Shown: positions 1-8,754 of the stretch, piece by piece | Position numbering within the stretch: the stretch's first letter is position 1 | How the letters are laid out: each line of letters opens with the position of its first letter | Source of the DNA: Micromonospora halotolerans | Lineage (GTDB): Bacteria > Actinomycetota > Actinomycetes > Mycobacteriales > Micromonosporaceae | NCBI RefSeq assembly: GCF_032108445.1 | Contig: NZ_CP134876.1 | Span: 5,208,001-5,272,000, forward strand | Length of the DNA: 64,000 nt | Direction: 5' to 3' | Made by a program: the position numbers and the translations under genes | Notes under the pieces: generated by a model | What the model was told of the DNA's origin: nothing | Seen by the model: only the letters and a program-made list of their open reading frames with translations | Databases searched by the model: none

Positions 1-151
1 CCGGGGAGGCGTAGTTCTCGCTGGCAATGAGCTTGAGCGACTCGCGCTGGTCGGCCAGTTCGGCCCCGATGGCGTCCGCCACCCGCGGCTCGACGGCGCG
101 GATCACCTCCAGCGCGCTGCGGAAGGCGGTGGACTCGGCGTTCAGCGACAT
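1..151 (-). CDS. glyA: Serine hydroxymethyltransferase, N-terminal part (cut by window edge)
   Basis: Only the first 50 codons lie in the window; the rest is beyond position 1. The translation ends in [12 protein letters not shown], the hallmark N-terminal motif of PLP-dependent serine hydroxymethyltransferases, preceded by an ELADQRES helix. The enzyme interconverts serine + tetrahydrofolate with glycine + 5,10-methylene-THF and supplies one-carbon units for purine synthesis. The ATG is preceded by a GGAGGT ribosome-binding site. A ZTP-type riboswitch lies directly upstream and explains how the gene is probably controlled. Identity is clear from the motif even though the catalytic lysine is not visible here. 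Confidence 0.9.
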   Translation of the reverse strand, partial: MSLNAESTAFRSALEVIRAVEPRVADAIGAELADQRESLKLIASENYASP

Positions 152-173
152 GCGACCTCCAGGTGACGTGCGG

Positions 174-258
174 AAGGCCCAGGCGCTCGGCGTGCGTCCT
201 TATGACGGGACCGCTTCCCGATGGTTCTCCATCCCCACGCGCCAGTCACGGCCCGCGC
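174..258 (-). promoter_or_regulatory. ZTP (pfl motif) riboswitch upstream of glyA
   Basis: Read on the minus strand, the leader carries GCCGTGACTGGCG, then GAACCATCGGGAAGCG, and after a variable loop GAGCGCCTGGGCC. These match in order the conserved blocks of the ZTP/pfl riboswitch (GACUGGCG, GGGAAGCG, CGCCUGGGC). That aptamer senses ZMP/ZTP, the signal of 10-formyl-THF shortage, and glyA is a known target class. It ends roughly 20 nt before the glyA start, close enough to affect ribosome access or termination. The mechanism is not resolved from sequence alone. Confidence 0.88.
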
Positions 259-394
259 CGATCCTACCGGGTACGCCGGAGTCGGGCGGGCGCACCTCCG
301 CCGCGTGCCGTCGGGTTGGGCGGCCCGGGGCTGGGCAAACCCCCGGGGGAGGGGCCAGGCCACGCGGCCCGCGTCCAGGGAGGGAGACCCGAGG

Positions 395-1201
395 ATGAGC
401 ACACCGACCACCGACCGTCCGCTCGCCGTGGTGACCGGCGCGTCCAGCGGCATCGGGTACGAGTTGGCCGCCCAGTTCACCGAGCACGGCTACGACGTGG
501 TGGTGGCGGCCGAGGACCCGGGGATCGCCACGGCGGCGCGGAACCTGCGCCGTGACAGCGGCCCGGAGGCGTACCCCGTGCAGGTGGACCTCGCCACGCC
601 CGACGGGGTGGAGCAGTTGGCGCGGGCCGTGACGGAGCTGGGCCGTCCGGTGGACGCCCTGGCGCTGAACGCCGGCCGGGGCGCCGGCGGGAGCTTCGTG
701 GGCGGCACCGACCTGAGCGACGAGCTGAACATCGTCGACCTGAACGTGCGGTCGACCGTGCACCTGGCCAAGCGGCTGCTGCCGGGCATGGTGGAGCGGG
801 GCCGGGGGCGGGTGCTGTTCACCTCGTCGATCGCCTCGACCATGCCGGGGCCGTTCCAGTTGGTCTACAACGCCTCGAAGTCGTTCGTGCAGTCCTTCGC
901 CGAAGGGCTGCGCAACGAGCTGAAGGACACCGGTGTCACGGTCACCTCGCTGATGCCCGGACCGACCGACACCGAGTTCTTCGAGCGGGCCCACATGGAG
1001 GACACCGGGGTGGGTCAGGGGAAGAAGGACGACCCGCGCGCGGTGGCCGAGGACGCCTTCGAGGCCCTCATGAAGGGGGAGCACAAGGTGGCGGCCGGCT
1101 CGTTCGTCAACAAGCTGCAGACCGCCGCCGGCAAGATCGTGCCGGACCGGCTGAAGGCGGAGCAGCACCGGAAGATGGCCGAGCCCGGCTCGGGCAACTG
1201 A
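395..1201 (+). CDS. Short-chain dehydrogenase/reductase
   Basis: A 268-residue classical SDR. The nucleotide-binding TGASSGIG motif is at residues 14-21, the NAG motif follows (LALNAGRG), a serine lies in the TSSIAS strand near residue 144, and the YxxxK catalytic pair is Y158/K162. It would reduce or oxidise a carbonyl/alcohol substrate with NAD(P)H; the substrate cannot be read from the sequence. The ATG is chosen because it follows GGGAGG; the long upstream extension in the same frame runs through the riboswitch region of the opposite strand and is not plausible. It stands alone and converges on the hemerythrin gene across a hairpin. Confidence 0.85.
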   Translation: MSTPTTDRPLAVVTGASSGIGYELAAQFTEHGYDVVVAAEDPGIATAARNLRRDSGPEAYPVQVDLATPDGVEQLARAVTELGRPVDALALNAGRGAGGSFVGGTDLSDELNIVDLNVRSTVHLAKRLLPGMVERGRGRVLFTSSIASTMPGPFQLVYNASKSFVQSFAEGLRNELKDTGVTVTSLMPGPTDTEFFERAHMEDTGVGQGKKDDPRAVAEDAFEALMKGEHKVAAGSFVNKLQTAAGKIVPDRLKAEQHRKMAEPGSGN

Positions 1202-1215
1202 CGCGCGTATGCGGC

Positions 1216-1245
1216 GGCGGGACCCGGCCTCGGCCGGGTCCCGCC
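1216..1245. terminator. Bidirectional hairpin between SDR and hemerythrin genes
   Basis: Perfect 14-bp inverted repeat (GGCGGGACCCGGCC and its complement, 2-nt loop) between the stop codons of two convergent genes. There is no U-tract, as is common in high-G+C actinobacteria. Confidence 0.7.
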
Positions 1246-1261
1246 GTCCGGTGGTGCCGGG

Positions 1262-1762
1262 TCAGGCGACGACGGCGTCCAGCGACTTCTTCAGCGCCTT
1301 CGGGGCGGTCGGCGTCTTCGGGGCCTTCGGGCGCAGGTCGATCATGCGCTGGCCGATCTCCTGGAGCTGGTTACGGCCGAGCGCCTCGCGGACCTTCGGG
1401 AACCACTCCTGCTCCTCCTCCTCGACGTGGTGCAGCACGTTCTCGATGAGCACCGTCGTCTTGGCGTTGTAACGCTCGTCCTCGGCGTCCATGGTGAACA
1501 GCTCGAAGCAGAGCACGTCGGCGACGTGGTGCTCCTCGTACGACTCCAGGATGTCGTCCTCGACGTCCGGCACGAGCTTGCGGACCTCCGGGTACATCAC
1601 CTCGTTCTCCAGGTAGGTGTGCACCGTCAACGCCTCGAGGATCTGCTTCACCAGCTTCTGCCGCTCGCTCGCCGGGCCCTCCTCGGCGTCCTGGAAGGCC
1701 TTGAACAGGCGGCGCATCTCCTTGTGGTCCTCCTTGAGCAGGACGATCGCGTCGGTGGACAC
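1262..1762 (-). CDS. Hemerythrin HHE domain protein
   Basis: A 166-residue cytoplasmic four-helix protein. The diiron-ligand pattern is visible: KEDHKEM in helix 1, VHTYLENEVMYPEV in helix 2, YEEHHVADV in helix 3 and VLHHVEEEEQEWFP in helix 4. These proteins bind a non-haem diiron centre and sense or handle O2, NO or oxidants; the specific role here is unknown. The tail is Lys/Pro/Ala-rich (KAPKTPTAPKALKK). The start is GTG with an AGGAGGTAC ribosome-binding site just upstream. No operon partner is apparent. Confidence 0.85.
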   Translation of the reverse strand: MSTDAIVLLKEDHKEMRRLFKAFQDAEEGPASERQKLVKQILEALTVHTYLENEVMYPEVRKLVPDVEDDILESYEEHHVADVLCFELFTMDAEDERYNAKTTVLIENVLHHVEEEEQEWFPKVREALGRNQLQEIGQRMIDLRPKAPKTPTAPKALKKSLDAVVA

Positions 1763-1825
1763 CGGGGTACCTCCTAAGGTCGGTTGATGTCGCCCCGGTA
1801 CCCCCGTCCCGACCAGGACAAACGA

Positions 1826-1857
1826 GTGGGGCCCGGCGACTCGTCGCCGGGCCCCAC
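1826..1857 (-). terminator. Terminator of the subtilase gene
   Basis: Perfect 15-bp stem (GTGGGGCCCGGCGAC and its complement) with a 2-nt spacer, 14 nt after the subtilase stop codon on the minus strand. Confidence 0.75.
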
Positions 1858-1871
1858 CGTTGGTGCTGCCG

Positions 1872-3359
<1,488 letters not shown>

Positions 3360-3452
3360 ACAGACTCCCAGGGGGCCGATCTGGTCGGTTCCCACTCCCT
3401 GGCGGGAAGCGGGCCGGCGGAAGACGAGCAGGTTGCTTGCCTTCGGTCAACC

Positions 3453-3458
3453 AGCGTA
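3453..3458 (-). promoter_or_regulatory. Possible -10 box of the subtilase gene
   Basis: Minus-strand TACGCT in an A/T-richer stretch, about 94 nt upstream of the GTG start. It fits the actinobacterial TAnnnT -10 consensus; the -35 is unclear. Confidence 0.35.
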
Positions 3459-3506
3459 GGGAGCCAGTGTGGTGTTACACACACCCGAACGGATGAACAA
3501 CAACCG

Positions 3507-4370
3507 TCAGACGGTGGCCACCGTGTAGGGGATCTCGTCGAGCAGTTCGCGCGCCAGGAAGCCGATCCGGCCGTACCGGGGGACCAGGCGCTGCCCGCTC
3601 ACCGCGTGGGCGAACGCGGCCCAGCAGGCGGCCTGCGCCGGCTCGGCGCCCCGGGAGAGCAGCCCGGCGAGCAGCCCGGCCCGGACGTCCCCGCTGCCCG
3701 ACGTGCCCAGGCCCGCGTCGCCGCTCTCCTCCCGCCAGGCCCGCCCGTCGGGAGTCGCGATGTGACCGTAGAGGGACACCACGGCGTCGTACCGGCGGGC
3801 CAGGTGCACGGCCTCGGCGTCCAGGTCGTCGCCGGGCTCCCGGTCGAGCAGGTGCCGGGCCTCGGTGAGGTTGGGCGTGAGCACCACCTTGCGTCCCGAG
3901 CCGACCAGCAGGTCCGGCTCGTGGCTGAGCGCGCCGAGGGCGTACGCGTCGAGCACCAGCGCGGTCTCCGGGCCCGCCGCGTCGAGGACGACGTGCAGCA
4001 GCGCCCGGGTGGCGTCGATGTCCTTGAGGCCGGGCCCGACCGCCACCACGTCCGCCTCGGCGATCAGGCCGTCGAGCAGGTCACCCGGGTCGCCCCGGAC
4101 CGCGCCGTCGGCGGTCTCCGGCAGGCCGACCACCAGCGCCTCGGGCACCTGGATGCTGAGCGCGGCGGCGGTGGACTCGGCGGCGGCCAGTTGCAGCACG
4201 CCGGCACCGGCGCGCAGTGCGGCCACCCCGGCGAGCAGCACCGCGCCCGGGGTGAACCGGGACCCGCCGACGACCAGCACGGTGCCCCGGGCCTCCTTGC
4301 CGCCGGTCGGCACCGGCAGCGCCCAGTCCCGCAGCAGCGCGGGGGTGATGACCTCAGACCGGCTCGGCAT
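3507..4370 (-). CDS. nnrD: ADP-dependent NAD(P)H-hydrate dehydratase
   Basis: A 287-residue ribokinase-fold protein of the NnrD/CARKD family, which repairs hydrated NAD(P)H (NADHX/NADPHX) using ADP. Visible features are the N-terminal GTVLVVGGSRFTPGAVLLAG block, the AVGPGL segment, VLTPNLTEA, and the SGSGDVRAGLLAGLL anion-hole block that contains the catalytic Asp; the family usually reads GTGDVLAG, so Ser replaces Thr here. It is the dehydratase half only: no fused or adjacent epimerase (NnrE) was found. Its start overlaps the end of the phosphatase gene by 17 nt, so the two are co-transcribed. Confidence 0.85.
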   Translation of the reverse strand: MPSRSEVITPALLRDWALPVPTGGKEARGTVLVVGGSRFTPGAVLLAGVAALRAGAGVLQLAAAESTAAALSIQVPEALVVGLPETADGAVRGDPGDLLDGLIAEADVVAVGPGLKDIDATRALLHVVLDAAGPETALVLDAYALGALSHEPDLLVGSGRKVVLTPNLTEARHLLDREPGDDLDAEAVHLARRYDAVVSLYGHIATPDGRAWREESGDAGLGTSGSGDVRAGLLAGLLSRGAEPAQAACWAAFAHAVSGQRLVPRYGRIGFLARELLDEIPYTVATV

Positions 4371-5085
4371 GGACCTCGTCCTCCCTGGTCGGGCGCGCCC
4401 CCTGCCGGTGCAGGTGGGAGACGTCGTTGAACACGTCCGGGGTCAGCCGGCCGGCGGCGTCGGCCGACCAGCCGGTGACCGAACAGTTGGCGATGACGTG
4501 CCCCCGGGTCAGCGCCATGAGCTCGACCTCGGTGAGCCCCTCCACGAGGTACCGCAGCAGGAAGACCAGCGCGTCGTGGCCGAACAGCAGCACCCGGCCG
4601 CCGGCGTGGTCCCGGCGCAGGTCGCCGAGGAGCGCGCGCAGCCGTAGCGCCACGTCGGTCCAGGACTCCCCGCCGGGCGGGCGGTAGTAGAACTTGCCGA
4701 GCCGGTCCCGGCGCGCCGCCTCGTCGGGGTGCCGCCGGCGGACGCCGTGCCCGGTCAACCCGTCGAGGATGCCCAGCTCGCGGTCGCGCAGCCGCTCGTC
4801 GCGGCTCGCCGGCACGCCGGTGCCGGCGAGGGCCAGCTCGGCGGTCCGCACCGCCCGGAGGTACGGCGACACCACCGCCACGTCCGGCCGCCGCGCCTCG
4901 GGCAGCCCGGCGAGCCACCGCCCGGTCGCCCGGGCCTGCTCCTCGCCGGTGGGCGACAGCGGCACGTCCGCGTCCCGGTGGGTCAGGTCGATCAGCTCGG
5001 TGCCCGCGGCCTCGGCGGCCGTGGCCGCGACGTTCGCGGTGCTCTCGCCGTGCCGGACGATCCAGAGGGCTGCCAGTTCCGCCAT
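4354..5085 (-). CDS. Histidine phosphatase family protein (phosphoglycerate mutase-like)
   Basis: A 243-residue branch-1 histidine phosphatase. The catalytic RHG motif is at the N-terminus (LWIVRHGESTAN), with the second arginine in SPYLRAVRTAEL and the second histidine in LLFGHDALV. The motif GESWTDVALRLRALL is typical of these enzymes. Substrate unknown. The ATG at 5085 is supported by a GGAGG site; the longer same-frame extension into the opposite-strand genes is a high-G+C artefact. First gene of a two-gene operon with nnrD (17-nt overlap), which may point to a metabolite-repair role, but that is inference. Confidence 0.85.
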   Translation of the reverse strand: MAELAALWIVRHGESTANVAATAAEAAGTELIDLTHRDADVPLSPTGEEQARATGRWLAGLPEARRPDVAVVSPYLRAVRTAELALAGTGVPASRDERLRDRELGILDGLTGHGVRRRHPDEAARRDRLGKFYYRPPGGESWTDVALRLRALLGDLRRDHAGGRVLLFGHDALVFLLRYLVEGLTEVELMALTRGHVIANCSVTGWSADAAGRLTPDVFNDVSHLHRQGARPTREDEVHAEPV

Positions 5086-5228
5086 GCGGCCTCCGGTACC
5101 CGGGTGCTCCGGCGGGTAACCGTGCCGGCCGGTGGCAGCCGGCACGCCCGCGGGGCGTGAACGGCGGCCGGGCGGGTAAGCGCGGTCGGCCCCGTACGCG
5201 GGCGAGGCCGACCCAGGGGAGGTGTGTC

Positions 5229-5468
5229 GTGGCGACGATGGTGCGAGAGCCGACGAGCCCGGTGAAGGACAAGAACTACGACCTGATCCACGCGGTGCAG
5301 ATGTCACTTCAGCACGTCTGGCAGATGGAGACGTACATCGCCGACGCGGAGGACCGGGGCGACACCGAGCTCGCCACCTGGTTCCGCAAGATCCAGGAGA
5401 ACAACCGCAAGGCCGGCGACCAGGGCAAGAAGATGCTCGCCGACCGGCTTCAGAAGGAGAACGGCTGA
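5229..5468 (+). CDS. Small conserved hypothetical protein
   Basis: A 79-residue soluble, highly charged helical protein containing HAVQMSLQHVWQMETYIADAE and KIQENNRKAGDQGKKM stretches. GTG at 5229 is chosen because AGGGGAGGTGT lies just upstream; codons further upstream read through a spacer rich in Arg/Gly. I recognise no function. The helix pattern resembles short helical-bundle proteins, but metal ligands are not obvious. Divergent from the phosphatase/nnrD operon. Confidence 0.65.
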   Translation: MATMVREPTSPVKDKNYDLIHAVQMSLQHVWQMETYIADAEDRGDTELATWFRKIQENNRKAGDQGKKMLADRLQKENG

Positions 5469-5617
5469 CCGTACGCGCCGGTGGCCGGGTGGGTGCGCCC
5501 GCCCGGCCACGACCGTGTCCCCGGACCCGCCACGCCGCGGGGCGGCGCCGGGTGGCATCGACCGGGCAGAATGTCGTCCGACGCACCGGGGCGGGCCCGG
5601 TCGCGGGGAGGCGACGC

Positions 5618-5947
5618 ATGGGGACGGTCATCAGGGGTCTGCGGGAAGCGCTGGTGCTCTTCCTGATCGCGGCGGTGACGATCGCGATCGCGGTGGGGAT
5701 CTGGGTCGGGGTCAGCGGCGGCGACTTCGTCCACCGGCTGGGCGTGGCGTTCATGCTGGTCGGCGCGGTGATCGGGATGACCGGTGACCTGACGCTGAGC
5801 CGGATCGGCATGCTGCCGGCCCGGTCCACCTTCGGTCTGGCCCCGGAGCGGGAGGACGGCGGCGGGGGCCGGGTGCTCACCGGCGTCGGCATCTTCCTCT
5901 TCGTCTCGGTGCCGCTGATCATCGTCGGGGCCCTGCTCATCACGTGA
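5618..5947 (+). CDS. Small integral membrane protein, unknown function
   Basis: A 109-residue protein with three likely membrane segments: about residues 10-32 (EALVLFLIAAVTIAIAVG), 40-58 (LGVAFMLVGAVIGMTG) and 88-108 (GVGIFLFVSVPLIIVGALLI). A short Arg/Glu/Gly-rich cytoplasmic loop (APEREDGGGG) separates the last two. The ATG follows GGGGAGGCG. No family recognised. Confidence 0.65.
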   Translation: MGTVIRGLREALVLFLIAAVTIAIAVGIWVGVSGGDFVHRLGVAFMLVGAVIGMTGDLTLSRIGMLPARSTFGLAPEREDGGGGRVLTGVGIFLFVSVPLIIVGALLIT

Positions 5948-5978
5948 CGAGATCCCCGCGCCGCGACCGTCCGCGTCG

Positions 5979-5984
5979 TACGGT
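5979..5984 (+). promoter_or_regulatory. -10 box placed for a leaderless transcript
   Basis: TACGGT ends 7 nt before the GTG at 5992, so transcription should start at or next to the start codon. No ribosome-binding site is present. Confidence 0.45.
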
Positions 5985-5991
5985 GTGAGGC

Positions 5992-6966
5992 GTGGCGACC
6001 ACGGCGGCCGAGGAGATCCGGGTGGGGGAGCGGCTGGTCCGCGTCTCCAGCCCCGACAAGCCCTACTTCCCCGAGCGCGGCCTGACCAAGCTGGACGTGG
6101 TGCGCTACTTCCTGGCCGTCGGCGACGGCATCCTGCGCGCGCTGCGCGACCGACCGACCATGCTGGAGCGCTGGCCGCGTGGCGTGTTCGAGGGCGCGAA
6201 GATCGCCACCCGGCAGACCAACAAGGGCGACGCGTTCTACCAGAAGCGGTTGCCGGCCGGAGCGCCCGACTGGGTGCGCACCGCGCACATCACGTTCCCG
6301 AGCGGCCGGACCGCCGACGAGGTGGCCCCCAGCGAACTGGCCGTGGTGATCTGGGCGGCCAACCTGGGCACCCTGCGGTTCCACCCCTGGCCGGTGTCGG
6401 CCGGCGACGTGGAGCGTCCCGACCAGCTCCGCATCGACCTGGACCCGATGCCCGGGGTGGACTTCGCCCAGGTGGTCCCGGTCGCCCACGAGGTGCGCGC
6501 GTTCCTCGACGAGCTGGGCCTGGTGGGCTACCCGAAGACCACCGGCGGCCGGGGCATCCACGTCTACCTGTCGATCGAGCCGCGGTGGAGCTTCGGCGAG
6601 TGCCGGCGCGCGGTGCTGGCGCTGGGCCGGGAGATGGAGCGCCGGCTGCCCGACCTGGTCACCACCACCTGGTGGCGGGAGCAGCGGGACCGGCCGGTCT
6701 TCGTCGACTACAACCAGATGGCGCGCGACCACACCGTGACCTCGGCGTACTCGATCCGGCCCACCCCGCGGGCGCTGGTCTCGGCGCCGCTGGACTGGGC
6801 GGAGCTGGACGACGCCCGGCCGGAGGACTTCGACGTGGTCAGCCTGCCGGCCCGGTTCGCCGAGCGGGGCGACCCGCACGCCGGCCTGGACGAGCGCCGG
6901 TTCTCCCTGGAGCCGCTGCTGGAGCTGGCCGACCGGGAGGGCCTGGAGGCCCCGCCGGAGCGGTAG
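5992..6966 (+). CDS. LigD-type DNA polymerase/primase domain protein (stand-alone)
   Basis: A 324-residue archaeo-eukaryotic-primase-fold polymerase like the polymerase domain of LigD, used in bacterial non-homologous end joining and related repair. The metal-binding RIDLDPMPG motif (DxD), the KTTGGRGIHVYL nucleotide-binding block and VFVDYNQMARDHTVTSAYS with the third Asp are all present. It lacks the ligase and phosphoesterase domains and no ku gene is nearby, so it is either one of the stand-alone PolDom paralogs common in actinobacteria or acts with a ligase elsewhere. The GTG start has no ribosome-binding site but an apt -10 box, indicating leaderless expression. It ends 3 nt from the convergent Lrp-family gene. 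Confidence 0.88.
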   Translation: MATTAAEEIRVGERLVRVSSPDKPYFPERGLTKLDVVRYFLAVGDGILRALRDRPTMLERWPRGVFEGAKIATRQTNKGDAFYQKRLPAGAPDWVRTAHITFPSGRTADEVAPSELAVVIWAANLGTLRFHPWPVSAGDVERPDQLRIDLDPMPGVDFAQVVPVAHEVRAFLDELGLVGYPKTTGGRGIHVYLSIEPRWSFGECRRAVLALGREMERRLPDLVTTTWWREQRDRPVFVDYNQMARDHTVTSAYSIRPTPRALVSAPLDWAELDDARPEDFDVVSLPARFAERGDPHAGLDERRFSLEPLLELADREGLEAPPER

Positions 6967-6969
6967 GCG

Positions 6970-7476
6970 TCACTGCCACGGGCTCAGCGTCCCGTCGAAC
7001 TCCTCGAACACCAGCCAGGTGCGGGTCGACAGCACCCCGGCGATGCTCTGCACCCGGTCCAGCACCACGTCCCGCAGGGTGGCGTTGTCCGGCGCCCGCA
7101 CCAGGGCCAGCACGTCGTGCTCGCCGCTGAGCAGCGCCGCGTGCTCGATGTAGCGCACCCGGGCCAGCTCGGCGGACACCTCGCGCCAGGTGTTCTGCTC
7201 GATGGTCAGCGCGATGTACGCCGAGGTGCCCAGCCCGGCCGGCTCGGGCGCCACCTGGGCCCGGAACCCGGTGACCACCCCGTCCCGCAGCAGCCGCTCC
7301 ACCCGCGCGTACGCGTTGGTGCGCGAGACGTGCACCCGTTCGGCCAGCGTACGGATGGAGAGCCGGGCGTCCTCGGTCAGTTCGCGCAGGATCCGCCGGT
7401 CGACCTCGTCGAGTGGCCCGGCCGAACGTCCCGTTCCGCCCGCCGTGCCCGCTGTGCTTCCGGTCTCCTGGCTCAT
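6970..7476 (-). CDS. Lrp/AsnC family transcriptional regulator, probable bkd regulator
   Basis: A 168-residue regulator. A Gly/Ser/Thr-rich N-terminal tail of about 20 residues is followed by the AsnC-type helix-turn-helix (LDEVDRRILRELTEDARLSIRTLAERVHVSRTNAYARVERL) and a C-terminal RAM ligand-sensing domain (AYIALTIEQ... GEHDVLALVRA). It is transcribed divergently from bkdABC with 105 nt between the start codons. That layout is the same as for BkdR-type Lrp homologues that activate branched-chain keto acid dehydrogenase genes when branched-chain amino acids are present. The role is inferred from family and context. Confidence 0.87.
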   Translation of the reverse strand: MSQETGSTAGTAGGTGRSAGPLDEVDRRILRELTEDARLSIRTLAERVHVSRTNAYARVERLLRDGVVTGFRAQVAPEPAGLGTSAYIALTIEQNTWREVSAELARVRYIEHAALLSGEHDVLALVRAPDNATLRDVVLDRVQSIAGVLSTRTWLVFEEFDGTLSPWQ

Positions 7477-7515
7477 GGGGGCCGCCTTCCGGTGCCGTTC
7501 GTCCCGCGTTCACGC

Positions 7516-7537
7516 CGGATGTTGAGTCAATCATCCG
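7516..7537. promoter_or_regulatory. Probable Lrp/AsnC operator in the bkd divergent promoter
   Basis: Imperfect palindrome CGGATG-TTGAGTCAAT-CATCCG: 6-bp perfect arms around an inner TTGA-G-TCAA palindrome, in the only A/T-rich part of the spacer between the regulator and bkdA. Size and symmetry suit an Lrp-type site; assignment to this regulator is inference. Confidence 0.45.
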
Positions 7538-7581
7538 ACAGCGGAAGCATAGGGCCACCACACGTCCAGGAGGTCCCCGCC

Positions 7582-8754
7582 GTGACGACCACACCCCAGG
7601 CGGTCCGCAGGGCATCCCCGCGCACCCGCCGGCCGGCCATCCCGGCCGCTCCCGACCCCTCCGACGGCCTGCTGCCCAAGAGCGAGCCGGTCCGGCTGCT
7701 GAACCCGGACGGCACCCCGTTGCCGGCCCGGGACGACTACCCGGAGCCGCCGGTCGAGGCGCTGCGCGAGATGTACCGCCGCATGGTCGTCGGCCGTCGC
7801 TTCGACGTGCAGGCCACCGCGCTGACCAAGCAGGGCCGGCTCGCCGTCTACCCGTCCTCGCGCGGGCAGGAGGCCTGCCAGGTCGGCGGGGTGCTGGCGC
7901 TGCGCGACAGCGACTGGGTCTTCCCCACCTACCGGGAGTCCATGGCGCTGACCGCCCGCGGCATCGACCCGGTCGAGGTGCTCACCCTTCTTCGCGGCGA
8001 CTGGCACTGCGGGTACGACCCGACGGCCGTGCACACCGCGCCGCAGTGCACCCCGCTCGCCACCCAGTGCGTGCACGCCGCCGGGCTGGCCTACGGCGAG
8101 TCCTACCAGGGGCGGGACACCGTGGCGCTGGCCTTCATCGGCGACGGCGCCACCAGCGAGGGCGACTTCCACGAGGGGGTCAACTTCGCTGCCGTGTTCA
8201 AGGCCCCGGTCGTCTACTTCGTGCAGAACAACAAGTACGCGATCAGCGTGCCGCTGTCCCGGCAGACCGCCGCGCCGAGCCTGGCCTACAAGGGCGTCGG
8301 CTACGGGGTGCCCAGCGAGCAGGTCGACGGCAACGACCCGGTGGCCGTGCTCGCGGTGCTCAACCGCGCCGTCGCGCACGCCCGCGCCGGCAAGGGCCCG
8401 TACCTGGTCGAGGCCCACACCTACCGGATGGAGCCGCACACCAACGCCGACGACCAGACCCGCTACCGGGACGCCGAGGAGGTCGAGGCGTGGCGCGACC
8501 GCGACCCGATCGCCCGGCTGGAGGCGTACCTGCGGAACCGGGGCGTGCTGGACGACACCGCGGTCGCGTCGATCGCCGAGGAGGCCGAGGCGTACGCCGC
8601 CGCGCTGCGCGACCGGATGAACGCCCAGCCCGAGGTGGACCCGCTCAGCCTCTTCGACCACGTCTACGCGGAGCCGACCCCGCAACTGGTCGAGCAGCGT
8701 GACCAGGTCCGTGCCGAGCTGGCCGCGACCCGCGCCGAGGAGGGGGACGCCTGA
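7582..8754 (+). CDS. bkdA: Branched-chain 2-oxoacid dehydrogenase E1 alpha subunit
   Basis: A 390-residue thiamine-diphosphate E1 alpha subunit. The ThDP motif runs from GDGATSEGDFHEGVN to the downstream NN pair (FVQNNKYAISVP), and the E1 loop SYQGRDTVAL is present. With E1 beta it decarboxylates branched-chain 2-oxo acids from Val, Leu and Ile and passes acyl groups to E2, giving isobutyryl-, isovaleryl- and 2-methylbutyryl-CoA, the primers of the iso/anteiso fatty acids typical of these bacteria. The GTG start has AGGAGG upstream. First gene of the operon; its TGA overlaps the bkdB ATG by 1 nt. A pyruvate dehydrogenase of similar type is a less likely alternative, given the Lrp neighbour. 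Confidence 0.85.
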   Translation: MTTTPQAVRRASPRTRRPAIPAAPDPSDGLLPKSEPVRLLNPDGTPLPARDDYPEPPVEALREMYRRMVVGRRFDVQATALTKQGRLAVYPSSRGQEACQVGGVLALRDSDWVFPTYRESMALTARGIDPVEVLTLLRGDWHCGYDPTAVHTAPQCTPLATQCVHAAGLAYGESYQGRDTVALAFIGDGATSEGDFHEGVNFAAVFKAPVVYFVQNNKYAISVPLSRQTAAPSLAYKGVGYGVPSEQVDGNDPVAVLAVLNRAVAHARAGKGPYLVEAHTYRMEPHTNADDQTRYRDAEEVEAWRDRDPIARLEAYLRNRGVLDDTAVASIAEEAEAYAAALRDRMNAQPEVDPLSLFDHVYAEPTPQLVEQRDQVRAELAATRAEEGDA

